Shown: one piece after another, positions 1 to 14,600 of the stretch
Layout: the number at the start of each line of letters is the position of its first letter
Position numbering within the stretch: the stretch's first letter is position 1
Assembly (NCBI RefSeq): GCF_905475395.1
Contig: NC_058341.1
Span: 36,223,501 to 36,287,500, forward strand
DNA length: 64,000 bases
Origin: Chrysoperla carnea
Taxonomy: Eukaryota; Arthropoda; Insecta; Neuroptera; Chrysopidae
Direction of reading: 5' to 3'
The notes under the pieces: model-generated
Databases searched by the model: none
What the model saw: the letters and a program-made list of their open reading frames with translations, nothing else
What the model was told of the DNA's origin: nothing
Program-made: the position numbers and the translations under genes

Positions 1-490
1 AAACGAAAAGAGATATCAAGCTGAAATTTTTACAGCGTGCTTAAGACGTAAAAAGTGAGGTTAAGTTCGTAAATGAGCAACATGGGTCAATTGGGTCATG
101 GGTCCGTAGTACCCATCTTGTAAACCGTTAGAGATAGAATAAAAGTTTAAATGTAAAAAATGTTCCTTACAAAAAAATAAACAACTTTTGTTTGAAACAT
201 TTTTTTGTAAACATCACTGTTTACCCACGAGGGCGTTAATTAGGTACAAATTTTATAGTATGTATTAATATAGGAATATCAAAGTGAATATCTTTTGTTA
301 TTTACATGACGTCAAAAAAAACAAACGATTGCGCATCAACACTTGCGCATTATATGAGAATATCAGTTAAATATGTCAGATATGTATGTATGTGAAATGT
401 GACAGAGTTATCAACACTGCCTATACATGGTATTTCAACAATTAACTCAGTCAATTGTTTGTTTTCACTTGTTTTACATAAATTTTAACT
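1..490 (+). repeat. R1 dispersed repeat, copy A (cut by window edge)
   Basis: This stretch shares long near-identical blocks with about 12340-12830 and 31465-32125. The blocks include 'cccatctt(g/t)taaaccgt', 'ttcctta(c/t)aaaaaaataaac' and, at 430-475, 'caattgtttgttttcactt'. It begins inside the repeat, so the 5' end lies outside the window. No coding capacity or terminal inverted repeat is visible. It behaves like a non-autonomous interspersed element of unknown class. Confidence 0.7.
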
Positions 491-539
491 TTTTTCTAAT
501 TTCATAAATTATTTTTGACTAACGATAATACCCTATTAA

Positions 540-752
540 GATTGTTGTCTCGCTATGGGCATAGTGCCGGAAAATTCTAAATTTTTGTACAATATAAAAT
601 TTGAAGTTGATGGATCGTCTCTAACTCGAGATAAACTTAAAGTTCGTATTATTAACACGGGCAGCATAGCAGAGGTTATGTTTTTAATAAATTTTTTAAT
701 TCTAGAAAAAACGCAACTTTCAGAAATTTTCAAAAAACTAACTGAACATTGA
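540..752 (+). other. Possible short coding piece, unidentified
   Basis: An open frame starts with ATG at 555 and runs 65 codons. Its first 40 residues are compositionally richer than the AT-rich background (for example 'EVDGSSLTRDKLKVRI'), and the rest fades into low-complexity Leu/Phe/Lys. A GT follows 'gcagag' near 673, but it is a weak donor. It lies directly after the R1 copy and about 2 kb upstream of the receptor's first exon. I do not recognise the domain. It could be an exon of an upstream gene, a decayed transposon ORF, or chance. Confidence 0.2.
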
Positions 753-2654
753 TGTATTTGTCATCTTTTTCACGTCCAATGTACAATGAATTATAAAAAT
801 TGTAATGGGGCTTTGGACCAAAAAACCAACATAACAACACAAACAATTTACATGTTTCTGTTTCATTAATTTTAGGATTTCTAGTAGGCAAAATCAAAGG
901 GTTACGTGTCTTAAAGTTTATGTAGTATCTCGTAGCTTAAGCCAAAAACAGTGCTTTCATATTAAACCGGTGTACAAGAAAAATTTCCTTCGATACAGTT
1001 GGAAAAATCTAGGAAATATTTATTTTATGCAACAATTTGAGCTTTATTTAAGAATTCTATCAACTCCTTTTTGTATAAAGTGTTAAATAAACAAATATAG
1101 CCGATGTCTGGTCGAAACAAAACTAATTTTTCCAAATTCCTGAGAAAATTTTACATAAAATATGTTTTTCCCAGATTTTTCCAATTTTGTTTGAAAAATT
1201 TTCATTATATGAGATTTTAATTATATTTCGGTAATCGTAAAATTTGACCCAAAATTTTATAGATTCGGAGTATTGTTGTAATTACGAGTTGGTTGGGTTG
1301 AGTTTGTTCACAGTTGGGCACTGAAGTTTTTAGACCTTGCGTTCAAAAATGTGACACTATTACAGAAATTATTTCTGTTTATTTTTTCCTAAATCTGACG
1401 ATTTATCGTAGGCAAACGTCCCGTCGCTCTGACTAGACGTCAAACATAGTGTCAGTGTATTTCTACATTTCTCTGTTACTGAAATGTGGCTGATAACAGG
1501 TTTTTTTCTTTTTCCAAACATATTTTTTGCCAAATTATTTCATTTTTAATCCCCCCCCCCTTCGTTTTCGATTCTATATTAGTTATTCTATTGAAAATTC
1601 CTGTAAATCGTCAATTATTGTTGAGCTACTAGTATAATTGAAAATTAAATTCTATTTCACCCGGTATTCATGTTCAAAAGTGGTAGTATCCACATTTATT
1701 TAATAATAATCGATCATGATAAAATATAAAAACACGCGAACATCCTCCGTAAAATCATCAGGAAGAATATTTTTTTTAAAGAAATTATATGACGTACACA
1801 TTACATATATACCACTTATTATAAACGTTATCGTAGCGAGTTACCTAACTAACAACCAATCACACCTTTTTCACACCTACATGATGGTCAGGACCGGAGC
1901 GGCGGACGCAGGTAACAAAGGAGCCTCAGCATCCCACTGTGAACACATATAAATCTTCACACAATGTCTGATATACACAACAACATACAATAAAACAAAT
2001 GAATTCTATGAGAAGAGACGCGCGCGCATTTCATACATATGAGAAAGGAAATCAAAATTGTATATGTAATAAAAAAGGATGGATGTAGACGGGACATAAA
2101 CTCATGTGCTTCGACTAGACAACATTTAGTCGAGTTTATATCGTGTTAGAGAGTGGATGTTATACTCAATTTTTTTACTACGCACGATTTTTGTTTGAAA
2201 ATTCATTTATTTACAACTAATTATTGTGATTAAAAATTAAATATTGAAGTGTTAAATGCAATCATTAAGTTTTAATAAATAAAATTAATATTAAAAAAAA
2301 GTATTGGCGCCGTGTTTTTCTGTTTCTCAAGTCTCCTTTTATTCTTTTTATGATAAAAATCTTTTGAAATCAAGAAATGTATACAAACACAATACAGACT
2401 GAAATATTTTTTGAATTTATTCAAAATGGGATCTTCTTCATCTCAAATTGTTATTGTTTGTATATATTTAAAATAAAAAGTGGATAAAATTTATGAAACA
2501 TTCTTGAATCCAGAAAAAAAAAATGTTCACTTGTGGTTTTTATAAAAAAGTGTGATGATGAAAAAATGTGGCTAAATGTGACGAATTTTTTTTGAAATTG
2601 TGATATATTATTTTTTAAGTGTTTTTATTTATTATTTTTGTTTGTTCATCCAAA
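753..2654 (+). promoter_or_regulatory. Presumed 5' flank and 5' UTR of the receptor gene
   Basis: No gene is visible here. The stretch precedes the candidate first coding exon at 2655. It contains a C9 run near 1552, a locally GC-rich patch at about 1875-1945 and a CG-alternating run near 2021. A short hairpin lies around 2108-2131 ('tcgacta' pairing with 'tagtcga'). The segment directly before the ATG is unrepeated AT-rich sequence, compatible with a UTR. Promoter function is inferred from position only; I see no clear TATA-Inr pair. Confidence 0.25.
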
Positions 2655-2694
2655 ATGCGGTTATCCAAGGGTGGAAGGTCGAAGAAAGCAATGG
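2655..2694 (+). CDS. tkv: Candidate first coding exon of the type I receptor (alternative basic N-terminus)
   Basis: ATG at 2655 opens 13 codons plus one base, followed by the donor GTAAAT at 2695. Joined to the acceptor at 34484 it completes an Ala codon and continues in frame, giving [14 protein letters not shown] followed by [13 protein letters not shown]. There is no hydrophobic signal peptide. From memory, one Drosophila Thickveins isoform has the same architecture: a short Lys/Arg-rich leader (MAPKSRKKKAHA...) running straight into the CYC ectodomain motif. The match in phase and character supports this exon. The 31.8-kb distance and lack of transcript evidence keep it provisional. A signal-peptide-coding alternative first exon may lie outside the window. 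Confidence 0.6.
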
Positions 2695-5600
2695 GTAAAT
2701 TATTTTATTCTTTTCACTGTTATTTTTTAATTAAACAAAGCTGAGCACGATAATTTTCATTAATTTAAGTACGTGAATCGATATTAATTATTGGTTTCTC
2801 TATCTTCTCTTGTTGAAAACCATCCTTTGAAGAAATAATAATGAAACTTATCGTACGAACAAAAATACGTAATTATTCTCTAGCCAAAAGTAGGTTTAAA
2901 TATTGGGACTTACTACTGTGGTAAATAGGTAACAGGCTCTTTTTGGATCTAACAGTGGGAAAGCTGTTACTAAAAACAGTTGGTAACTGTTAAGCAAATT
3001 TCTCAGGATAATTATTTTCCGGAGAATTGCGAAAATTGATTTTTTAAAGACGATTAAAAATCAGTAATAATTCATCATATAAGTTATTTTGGCATTGCTT
3101 TTAGCTTAGTTTTGACTGTTTCTTTCAGGGGGAAATAAGACTGCAGAATTTTGCTCTCGTGACAAAACTTTGCAGCTAGAAAGTTTAACGGAGTAACCTT
3201 TAGGGTAATGAGGCATTTTGAAATTGCTCAATAGTGGCATTATGCTGTTTTTGGCGGCTCCATCAAAACAATACCTTTAAAATATAAGTTAACAATTTTT
3301 AATTTTGTAATTTTTCAAGAGTTGCAAACTTGCTACCATTTTTGCTCGACTGTCAAGAAGTGGTTATTACTTAATAGGTACATCAACAACGTTATTTTAA
3401 CCTATATAGCAGATGAAAAAGTTAATTCTTAAACTTCAACTTATTCAGGATAGCAATCTTCTTAGAAAAGTTAGGGAACATTTTGGAATTATCAGGAAAA
3501 TGTCAGGAAATTTTATTCTTGGTCGAGGAAACTTATAAAAATATATTAACCTCCGATTTTTTATCGATATCTTAGAAATTCAAAACTGAAACATTTAGAA
3601 ACTGAAACACATCTCAATTTTTTTTTTAAATTGCTACCATCCTGATACCTTTATAAATCTAAAAATCTGACAAAATGTATTATCTGTCACTGGCCATCTG
3701 TGCATTTGGAAGAATTCCCGGTGAGCCGACGGCCAAAAAAAGAAAAAAAAACTTCCGATCGTTTCACATGTCCAAATATTGAATTTTCAATATTAATATG
3801 TTTTACACTTCCAAGAAGAGTCGAGTAATTTAAGTATTCAAATAATGAATTCCCCATTCAAATTTCATTAAAGCTCATTTCAAAGCTTAGGATGCTCAGA
3901 AACAAAAAAAGACTAACAAATACGTCATCCAAAGATTGAAGTGCGTGGACGCTTTCTTTGCCGGGCGAATCCGTTTACCTTTATTTGCATTTTGCGCTGA
4001 ATCTTGTATGAGTTCCTAGTGAGAACCATCTCAAAGACCATTGGCGAAGCCTTCTAATAATGAAAAATGAGTAGATAACGTAAGAACTTTTTTTAATAAT
4101 GAAAAATGATTGAATAAGTAACTTTTTAGGTTAACAGTGCCCACCTCTGGTTATAATACTTAAAATATGTATTTTAAAATAAAAGTATGCCTGTAAATGC
4201 GATTATACATAATCAAATCCTTATGCTTATGCGTGTGTGTGTAGTTAGTAATAAATGTTTAATCACTTGAGATTACAGTACACCCGCAGTAATCCGGCCC
4301 CTGTCTAATCCGGCACACCTTGTAGTCCGACATAACTATAACGGTAATTACAATGCAGATTTCTTATAAATACATGAATTCTTCGTGGCTGAAATTAGAA
4401 AATCTTAATCACTTTGATATGTAATTTGTCGGATTACAAGGCATTCTTTTTCAAAAAGTTCCGGATTACAAGGAGATTTGTGGCAGTACTCTATAGTCCG
4501 ACAAATTCGATAATTCGACATTACCTTGCAAAACGTTTGTCGGATTATCGCGGGTCCACTGTATTTTGTTTTTGATATTCAAATCAAATATTACATATAA
4601 AATATATGGGTATGGTATTTTACATATTGAAAAATATGTCTCATAAAATTTTTATGATAATTCTAAAATTCAATCAAATTTAAGATTTATAAAAACTTAT
4701 TTTTATTTCATATTTGATTTCAAATAATCATTTTTCTCACCTTTAAATGTCATTTAATTCCTATTCAAGATTCTTTAGTTAGCCGAATTAAAAATTACAT
4801 GTTGATCTAAAAAATTTCATATTTTAGAGCAAAATTTATGTTTATTTTATATTTACTTTGCATATTTTGCCATAAAATAAAGTGCTACCAAATTTTTATA
4901 GTAATAAATGTAAAAAAATGTTCTGAAGTACATTTTTGGTTTAAACGTGTTTGTATACCAGAATAAGATGGAAGCAATGGAAATTTGATTTGTATTGTCA
5001 TCCGGTTTACACATATTAAGTGGTATTCAGCTCTTTGTTTCATTTCTACAAAATTAATACGCTTAAATAACACCAGAAAATAGAGTAATATTAGGGTTCT
5101 CGAATAATCCACGATTTACTTTTTACAAATAATATTCGTTATTGTTTTTGTTGCTAAATATAAGGACATATATTTTTTTCTGAGTGAAATTAAATATAAA
5201 ATTTTAACGAAATAAAATAGCTTGACATATTTAAACTCAAAATGTCTTTATTGTTTAATCTTGAATCAAGAAATTGATACTTTTATTCAAGTCATGAAAA
5301 ATATCGTTACTTGAGAGATAAGACAAAACGTGAATTCAATTGTACAAATTTTTATTATTTAATTTTTGTTGAGAACGCATGTAAATTTCAATTTTTGAAC
5401 CAAATAATTTTAGTCAACTCAAGCTTTACTTGAGTTGTATTGGCAACTCGGAAACTTTATTTTTCACAGCCAATTGTTTCACATTATTTTTCTACTGAGA
5501 TTTAACTCTTCAATGTGATAGGCTAGAGACTCTCTATAAATGATACTACAATCGCAATGGGAAAAAATTTCATCACCTTGGTATCGAACTGTACAAATCA

Positions 5601-8600
5601 GCATTTACTTCAACCACAAACTTTCGTAAAAGATTTCATTTAAAAATATTGTTTTTTTTAATATTTTGAAAATTTTCATAACTTTTCCCCCCGAAACTAA
5701 GAAATTGTGATTGCAAAGCAAACGTTCAGGCAGATAATTTTAATTTATAAATAATACTGCAAAACTTTTTTTATCATAATTGGCAAGGTTTATTTAGGTA
5801 TAAACCTATTTATAAATAACGACCGATACTTTTGAACTAATTAACTAATTTCAATTACTTTTCAATTGACGCCAAAAGGAATTAAACTGAAAAGTTGTAC
5901 GTTAATATCAAATAACTTTATATATTTCTATATTGGCAGAAAACAATTGTTTTCATTTTTCGACTTCCATGTACATAATTCCTTCACTGATATTATATAC
6001 CAATAAGTTTTAAAATCTCTACATAAATCTTATAAAAATAGATAAAGACTTAATAGTATTTTTTGGTAATTGTAAGTATAACATCACCTTGTCCCACTAT
6101 GTTACATTTCGTTTAACCTCTCCCCTACTCTTAATGTATGACGTAATTTCTGAATGCCTCCTTAGTCATATTAAACAAAAATTGAATTTTATATCAGTTT
6201 TCTTATACTATATATCGTAGTCAGAGCTTGGCTGTCTATTTTGCATTTCCCAATGGCTCATCATTTTTCGGATTGGTTTCCACAGCAAGATTGACTAGTA
6301 TCTTGACTCCTATTTAGCGATGTAAACACGAAGGGCGTTGATTACATATGTATCTTAAGAGGTGTAAATATCAATTAAATGCGCAAGTGCAGCCAGCTCT
6401 GATGTCAAAGAGCGAAAGCTGCTTTATAGGAGTGAAAAAGTTAGATAGATATGAGCGAAGTGAGCGAGTTAGGGCTAGTATAAAAAATAATTTTGTCCAT
6501 TTGTATACCCAAAGCAACTTAAATTATTTGTCTTACATCTTTTAAATTGGTATATAGAGGTTGTGAGGAGTTTATACCTTTCTTTTTGTTCTTTAAAAAA
6601 TCATAAATAAAATTCTGCACAGAAGTAAGGAAATACTTTGCAATATTTGATAAGAAATGGCGCTTATATACTAGACATATTTTGTTACTTTTAATATTAT
6701 TAATTTGAATAAAAATATAATTTTTTTAAATAATTTTTAAAATTTCTATATTTATACTTAAAATTTTTACTATATATTTTCTAATGAACAAAAAAAGAAA
6801 CCAATGAAAAAATTGATGTAATCAAGAAATTTGTAAAAATTTCATTTATTTTAGAATTATATTATTGTATTATTCTTTAAAATTACTTTTTGTTTGAACA
6901 TAAAATAAATACCACAGTCCTTATTAGTGATAGTTTTTATTGATTGATTGATAGTTTTTATTGATTATTTGTTGATGACAAGCATTTAAGAAAATTCCCG
7001 AAAATTTGGAAATTTCTGGAGTTTTTAAGACACTTTTTCCATATTTGCTTAAGACTGGAAGGAGAATTTTATGAATTGCAATAAGTTTTCAAACCAAGAC
7101 TGGCCAAATATTTTAGACACAAACTGAGAAACAAATATTGGCCCAAGTCTAACAAAGAGGCTTTAGGTTAGATAAAAATTTTTTAGGCCCTTTTAAAATA
7201 TCTTCCAGTAAATCACTTTACTTACTGAATGTCGAACTTCTGTACTTTCCTGGCTATTCCCTTTACAGTCTAACATAAGAGGAAAAAAAATATCAATTAT
7301 ATTTCGTAGAAACTTCAGACAAACCAAAATTTAATTTATTAAGCATTAGGTGGGTAATTGGTAACCAGGGCCTGGTTTATTAGGTTTGATTAAGTACAGC
7401 CTGGGCAAATCAGACTCTGGGCAAAGCTAGACAAAAAATTTTTCTTATATTAATATGATAAGCAGTTAATTGAATAACAAATCGAAAACTGGTTTAGTCT
7501 GAAAAAATAATTATAATAATTAATAGAATAGAGCTTAAATATAATTGAATCACTTCCATAGAAGAGAAGTGGCGGAATTGGTTACATCCTACACTAGATA
7601 TCTAGGGAATCCGAGTTTCGGCTCCTGTGTAATTTTTTTGTTTCTTTCTATTTGTTAAAATAAAAATCCGTAATATGCGTTAATGCATTAAAATGTACAG
7701 ACTCGCTCTCATATGTTATGTGGTAATGAGTTGAGATGGAAAAAGCTATTAAAAATATCATTCATGGGGTACACAACATTTGAAATAAATGTAAAAATTT
7801 GATGCCATTACACAAATTAACAAAACAAATATTTATTTATACATATGTTCTCAAAATTTCAATTTTTGATTTGTCGTACGACGGTCATCATGTTTTGAAA
7901 ATTTACCTTTCTATTTGGTATCCAATGATACCAAAGTCTAACTAAAATCTCACAAAGTAAAACGAAGAAATTTCTCAATTCAAAACTGTTTTAGACTCGT
8001 CATAAGGGTTATAGATTATACAAGTGTCGATGTATACAAAAGCGTAGACACTCTAGACATATCTCAACATAAATGTAGACACGTCAGACATAAATCGAAT
8101 ACAAATTGAGGTATTTAAACACAATTAATACAAAAATAATAGTTTAGATGTTAATTCATACGGACGGGTATTTAAAATAGAGAAAACCAGTTGTTTATTA
8201 TTTTAATTCATATTTATGATTATTAAAAAAAAAAGTATGACAATTATTATATTAAGTATTATTTTTTTAAATCTCCAATAATAATTCAATTACGCAGTTT
8301 AATTGTTGTGATAATGAATGCTTATTTTAATATTTAATTAGTAATTATCGTAAAAAAAACTTAATAATCGTATTTATTATAACGGTATTTGAATAAATTA
8401 ACTTGTGCTTGTTTTTAATCAATTTCATTTTGGATTTTATTGATGCCGCCACTGAATATTACTCGAAAAATATTTTTAATAAGAGTTGTTAGTAATTTTA
8501 AGAGAATCATTTTATCTATGGAGCATACGTAACGAAAACAGATAGGAGTGAGCGTGACGAAGTGTGATATGAAGGGGGGTTGCTGGTAAACGAGATTTTC

Positions 8601-11600
8601 GCATTTTGGTATCAATTTTGATCTTTCGTTGTTCGTTTTACGAAAGTAGAAAATGTGACGCAGCCTGGTGGAAATATTTTATCTTCCATTTAGAATCTTG
8701 ATTCAAAAAAAAAATTCTTGAGAAATTATTTTTTCTGTCAGGCATAATCAGAAGAATATCTCAAATCTGCATTTAATAGTTTATTAAAGCTGATTCATGA
8801 AAAAAGCAGTAGCTTATCAAATCAGATTCATTAACGAAAATATGTGCCTGAAACAATTTTTCTCTGCATTTAAAAATTTTATTAATTTATATATTTTAAT
8901 AACTGACTCATGTTCTATTAAATAAAAGAATTTTGTAAATAACTTATTAATTGATAAAAACCATATTAAAAATCACAGAATTTGAAATTTTACAAAAAAG
9001 ACATCATTGTCTGTAATTAAACACGTAATATTTCTTCTATGATGCAATCGAAAATTTTTCCGCCTTGAATTTGTTTTATTTGCTGGTAATGATTGATGTC
9101 ATTTATATGCTTTTAAGTGATAAAATAAAAGCTACTTAAACAGGTGCGATTTTTACGCGAATTGAAAAATGAAAAGTCATAATAGATGGCAAAATTTGTG
9201 AAAATGATCAATGAATACGTTTTTCTAACTAAAATGGGATTGTTCGAGAGAAAGTGTTATAGATTTGAGTGTATATATAGCTCTCTTATTCGGTCTCATT
9301 TCAATTTGAACTAAAGAACATTGAATATGAATTACGTGCAAACATGATGGGAAATACATATCTTATGAAATTTTCAAATTCATTGTAATTTAAAATTTTA
9401 TTTATTGGAAATTCGCAATAAATGTGATGTAAGTAATTTCCATAAAATTTAATATTTAAAACACTTGGAATAGATTTCACACCTGTCAGGTGTTATATAT
9501 TTTATGTGTTATGCTGATTTAGAAAGAGTTTTCAAGGCCAAACTACTTTACTATGTATAAAATTGATGCTAAACTGTTCACCTATTTATGTACTATGATC
9601 TTCTCTGAGTATTATTAATAAATTCAAGTCAGTTATACTTCAAGCGAAATTTACAAAATTTAAAATTACAAATTTTTCGGATACGGTACCCTAAACTCGC
9701 ACTTGATAACTAAACATGTCTAAAAATATTCTCCATTCAATTACAATTCAAATGAGACAAAAAAAATTAAAATCGCTTTATTCATTTAAGAGCTACGATG
9801 TCACTAACAGACAAGCAGAGACACACACATAGCGTTCAATTTTAGATCGGGGGTAAAAAACAAGAATTATCATGCCTGGGATCATCATTGAAAATTTAAA
9901 ATTACTATTTTAACCCACGAACCAAAAAGAGGTGCTATGAGTTTGGCCGCTATGTGTGTGTTTGTGTGTCTGCCTGCCTAGTGGCATCGTCTGTAGCTAA
10001 ATCGGTGAACCGATTTTAATTTTTTTGTTTCATTTGAATGGAGAGTGTTCTTAGCTATGTTTCAAGTGCGAGTTTAGGGTTCCGTATTCGGAACAACTAA
10101 AAAATGGCGATGATTCTCAAAGTACGTTCAGTTTGGTGAAAGCTCTAGGTAATTTAAAAGGTAATTTATTGGAGAGTGTTTTTCTTAGATATGTTTCAAG
10201 TGCGAGTTTAGGGTTCCTTACTCGAAAAATTGCTCACGGGCTTTTTAATTTCTTGTAAACTTCGGTTGTTTGAAATTCGTAGAATAAATTTGTTAAACCC
10301 GGTACCTACCATTCAAATTAAGAAAAAAAATACTTATTTTAGAAATATACCCACATTTCTAAAATTCTATGTGAAGACAAATCACTGCTTGGTAACTCCT
10401 CTTTTACCCAGGGAAAATCCTTTAAAAACTGAAGAAGAGATTAAAGTCTTAAAATCCTAAGACCATAACCATCTGGATTCCACCAATTTTGTTACATACA
10501 TATTTTACGCACTGACCTGTACTAATTTAAAGGCTGTCTAAAAAAATAGGGCAATCCGTTTGAGAACCACGTAGCTACCATCAGACAAATCAGTCCCAAG
10601 AAAATAGAGTATTTCTGTTTTTTTTAACATAATTATAAAACAGAATTTTTGCTATAATAATCAGGAAATTTCAAGAAAACAATTTTATTGTTGAAATCTT
10701 TTTAATAACACACGATATAACAAAAAGCAAAATCTAACCTCGAAGGGAAAAGGGGGATTTGTATGAATATTAGTTATGGCTATTAGCACAAATTTTGTGT
10801 GATTAAATAATACAAATTATTGTTGCAAAATAATTATAAACAACACGTATTCAAACATGTATGTAGGGTTTAAACACTGTAAATTAATAATTATTATTTT
10901 TATTGTAATAACTAAGCACCTATAAACATACGGTAAGATAACCTAACTTTTGTATGTTATAATTCTAGCATGTATTGTTTAGGTGTGTGTGTGTGTGTGT
11001 GTAGTGGTACAATACATACAATATAACAGGTTTTTTTTTCCTGGTGCAGCTCAACTTCAAAACACATGCATTTATAGATTGAATTTTAAAATAGCTACCT
11101 GAGTTTATATTTTGTACCATATATACACAATCTGGCTTTAGGTTTGTTTTATCTTCGTTTGAATATACTAAAAAATGAAACTGTTAGTATAACATTCTGT
11201 TTATGCCGCTCAACCTGAAATCTACTTTAACAGGAGTGTAGGTTAGGCTATATTGGCTGTCCACGAAGGACACACTTAAGCTATAGAGCCCATTGTGATA
11301 CCACATATGTGTTTTACCACCTTTCCGCTGATTATTTCATTTATCAGCTCCTCAATTTCAGAGGCTGAGTATACCACCTCCTTCATGCGTATACCATGCA
11401 CTACACCAGCCCATCACAGCTATTAATTAAATTAATGTTTGTTGTGTCAGCGGGAATCAAACCCGCTACCCTAGGCATACCGCGGACGGAATTGGTTACG
11501 CAAAATATGACCTTAGTGATTAAAATAAATTGCAAATTGATTACAACATAGGACACATACACGCAAACATATAATAGTATCTTTCTTATTCACATTGCTT

Positions 11601-14600
11601 AATGTGTATGTACTCCCTCTTGCCTTTTCAATTGCTTTGCAAAGGAAGATGACTAGTGTTTAATTTGACGTTTATAGTATATGCCTGAACAATTTTAACA
11701 TTTTGTCAGTGATATATATTTTGAAAATCATTCTCCAGAATGGATTGAACCCTTACTCAATGGACAAAATTTCGATTCAGCATCCATATAATGTACAAAA
11801 CAAAGATTAAACAAACCTATTTAGAAGACGAATATATACAAAACATATCCATCCACATACAAAAAAAAAATCTTAAAACCCTAAAGCCTTTTTTTATACT
11901 ATGGGTATAGAAAAACCTTTTAATATAATTTCAACCTGTCAGTGTATTTAAAATATATTACACACACTCCATGGTGTACCAATAAAACTACACAAATGTA
12001 GAATAGAATAAGAAGAACCTTTAAATTCTAACTCATTATGTCTTTAAAATCTTTTAAAAATAAATCTGTAAGACGTATAATTTTAAAAAAAGTATAAAAA
12101 GAGTGTAGAATTTATTTATTTTTTTTGTATCCCTCTACAAATTCAATTTCAGAATATTATAAAAACTAATTTATTTCTGCTTCATGTGGCCTCTCAGAAT
12201 ATTAATATTTTGGTGCCTTATACAACTTTTTTTTTTTTCAAAAAAGATGAGTTTTATATAAATTACCAAGAAATCAAAAAAGAATTAGCCATGAAATGTA
12301 ATTTAAATCAAAAACATAGTTTTCAAAACTACATTAGAGATTTTTATACCATGTATATATGAAAAATATCAAGGTATACTAAGTTTAGTCCCAAGTTTGT
12401 AACGCTTAAAAATATACATCCTACGAACAAAATTTTGATAGAGGTCACCTAATAAAATAAATCACCTAATTGATCCTGTATTGTTATCCGTCTAACTATG
12501 GGCACGATAACTCAGCGTGCTCAGGATGTAAAAAGTGAGGTGGAGTTCGTAAATGAGTAGCATAGATCAATTGGATCTTAGGTCCATAGGACCCATCTTT
12601 TAAACCGTTAGAGATAGAACAAAAGTTTAAATGTAAAAAATGTTCCTTATAAAAAAATAAACAACTTTTGTTTGAAACATGAATATCCGCTATGTGTGTG
12701 TGTGTGACATGTATGTTAGAGTGGCTATTTTTCTTTAATAAAAAAAACAATTCCGTAATCAACACTGTATAAACATATGGTATTTCAAAAAAAGCAGTCA
12801 ATTGTTTGTTTTCACTTGTTTTTGTATTGCGCTTATTAGTGAAGGTTTTAACTTCTTGGTATAGGAAAGATGTTGTTATGCGTTAGAAAAATTCAATACG
12901 AAATTTCCTATTTATCTTTTGAGTCAGGGTCACATGAACAGCTAGTTGGAATTTAGCTTTTCTTCCCACAACTAGACATATCATATCTTTCAGATACAAT
13001 ATGAAAATTAATTAATTTTGACAATAAAAATGATTTTGAAATAATGTAACTAGAAAATCATATGAATAAGAATGGAATGTGATGTGGAAACGTGATATTT
13101 TCACCACATCTGTCATCATTAAATATCGCTGCAACACATATATCTTAACATAGTGTCTAATTTCTTTATCCTGTTGATATGTGTTTAAAGGGTGATTATA
13201 AAATGATTTTAAAGAAATACTCGTTAAAATAAGGCAACATATCATTTTGTTAAAATCATTTAAACTTTATCGTTTAACAAGCTGTTAATGATCAGCTACA
13301 AAAACGTATATTCAGAAATTAAAAATTTCATGTAAGCCCAGAATTGAGAAAATTGAAAAACTCATGTGTAATTCATCTACAAAATCATAACGCTGCCAGA
13401 GTACCTACTAAATAAAGATAGATGCTTATATGGGTCGAATGAAACGAAATGTACCTCAGTAAAACATTGTTTAAATTATTTTTCTTAAATATTACAGTTA
13501 TTTTTTTCGTTAGGCGTTTGTGGTAATACAATGTCAATTTATCTCATTTTATATGCTCTTACTTACATTTCTAAATGTAAATCTTCAAATTATTGTCATT
13601 CCCCTGCTATGGTAAGCGTTAGATGAAGAATAACACGGCAACTTACATACCACAATCCTAATTATAATCAGAAGAACAAATTTTATTTTTAGGAAGTCTG
13701 TATGTACAACACTTAGTATAATGAACGTGGCAAAAACTAAAAATGCGAAGTCGTATTAGTAAATGGGTATAAAAAAATATTCTAAGCAACTTTTTCTAAT
13801 AATTTTTTTTGATGTTTCTAACCATCTCTGACGCTAGGCTAAACAAAAAATTAAGAATAGGTCCTATTTGTCAATTTGTAGTAGGCTGATATTAAAGTTG
13901 AGATTTCGGTTAAGTATCTTAAAAAATGGTACACATCATCCTTGATGACTAAGCAAAATTTCAAATCGTGTTCCTGTAAATAAAGAAAATAATGGGGTGT
14001 CTTCATCTTAAATGCGACACACTGTATATGAATTGTATTATAAGTGCACACTAGATCAATGAATCATTTATAATGTTTGTCACCTTACATGAACCACCGA
14101 TTGAGGTATTTTATTATTGTTGTTAATATATATTAAAATAATAGAAGAATACAATGATAAAATAATACAAAACCGTTAGAATTACTCTTTTGTTTTAAAA
14201 TGTATATTTGTTAGTTGACTTGAGAAAAGACAATAATCATTTCAAAACCAAAATTGTTGAACAATTCATTTTTATCAATTCCTGTATTTCCAAATAAATG
14301 ATGTTTTATTGTATTTTATTCTAAGTTTTTTCTTTTTCAATGTAATACAATTTATTACTGTTAAACATTGTATTATTCATTACTTGCTGTTTATAGAAAA
14401 TTATTTACTGTTAAATTGTTTATAAACGTTCTTTATTTTCTTTGAAAATTTTCTATTGTATCCAAATTCGAAAAGTCTTTTATAGCAATGTTTTATGCAA
14501 GGACCTGTCCTAGTCTGAATAAAAAGAAAGGCTATTAGTTCTGAAGAAATGCTATAAACATTTATATTACTGTCATGTTGTATTTTTCCCTAGAAAAAAA

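Noticed and set aside
12496-12801. 101-codon minus-strand frame
   Set aside because: It lies entirely inside an R1 copy, and other copies do not preserve the frame.
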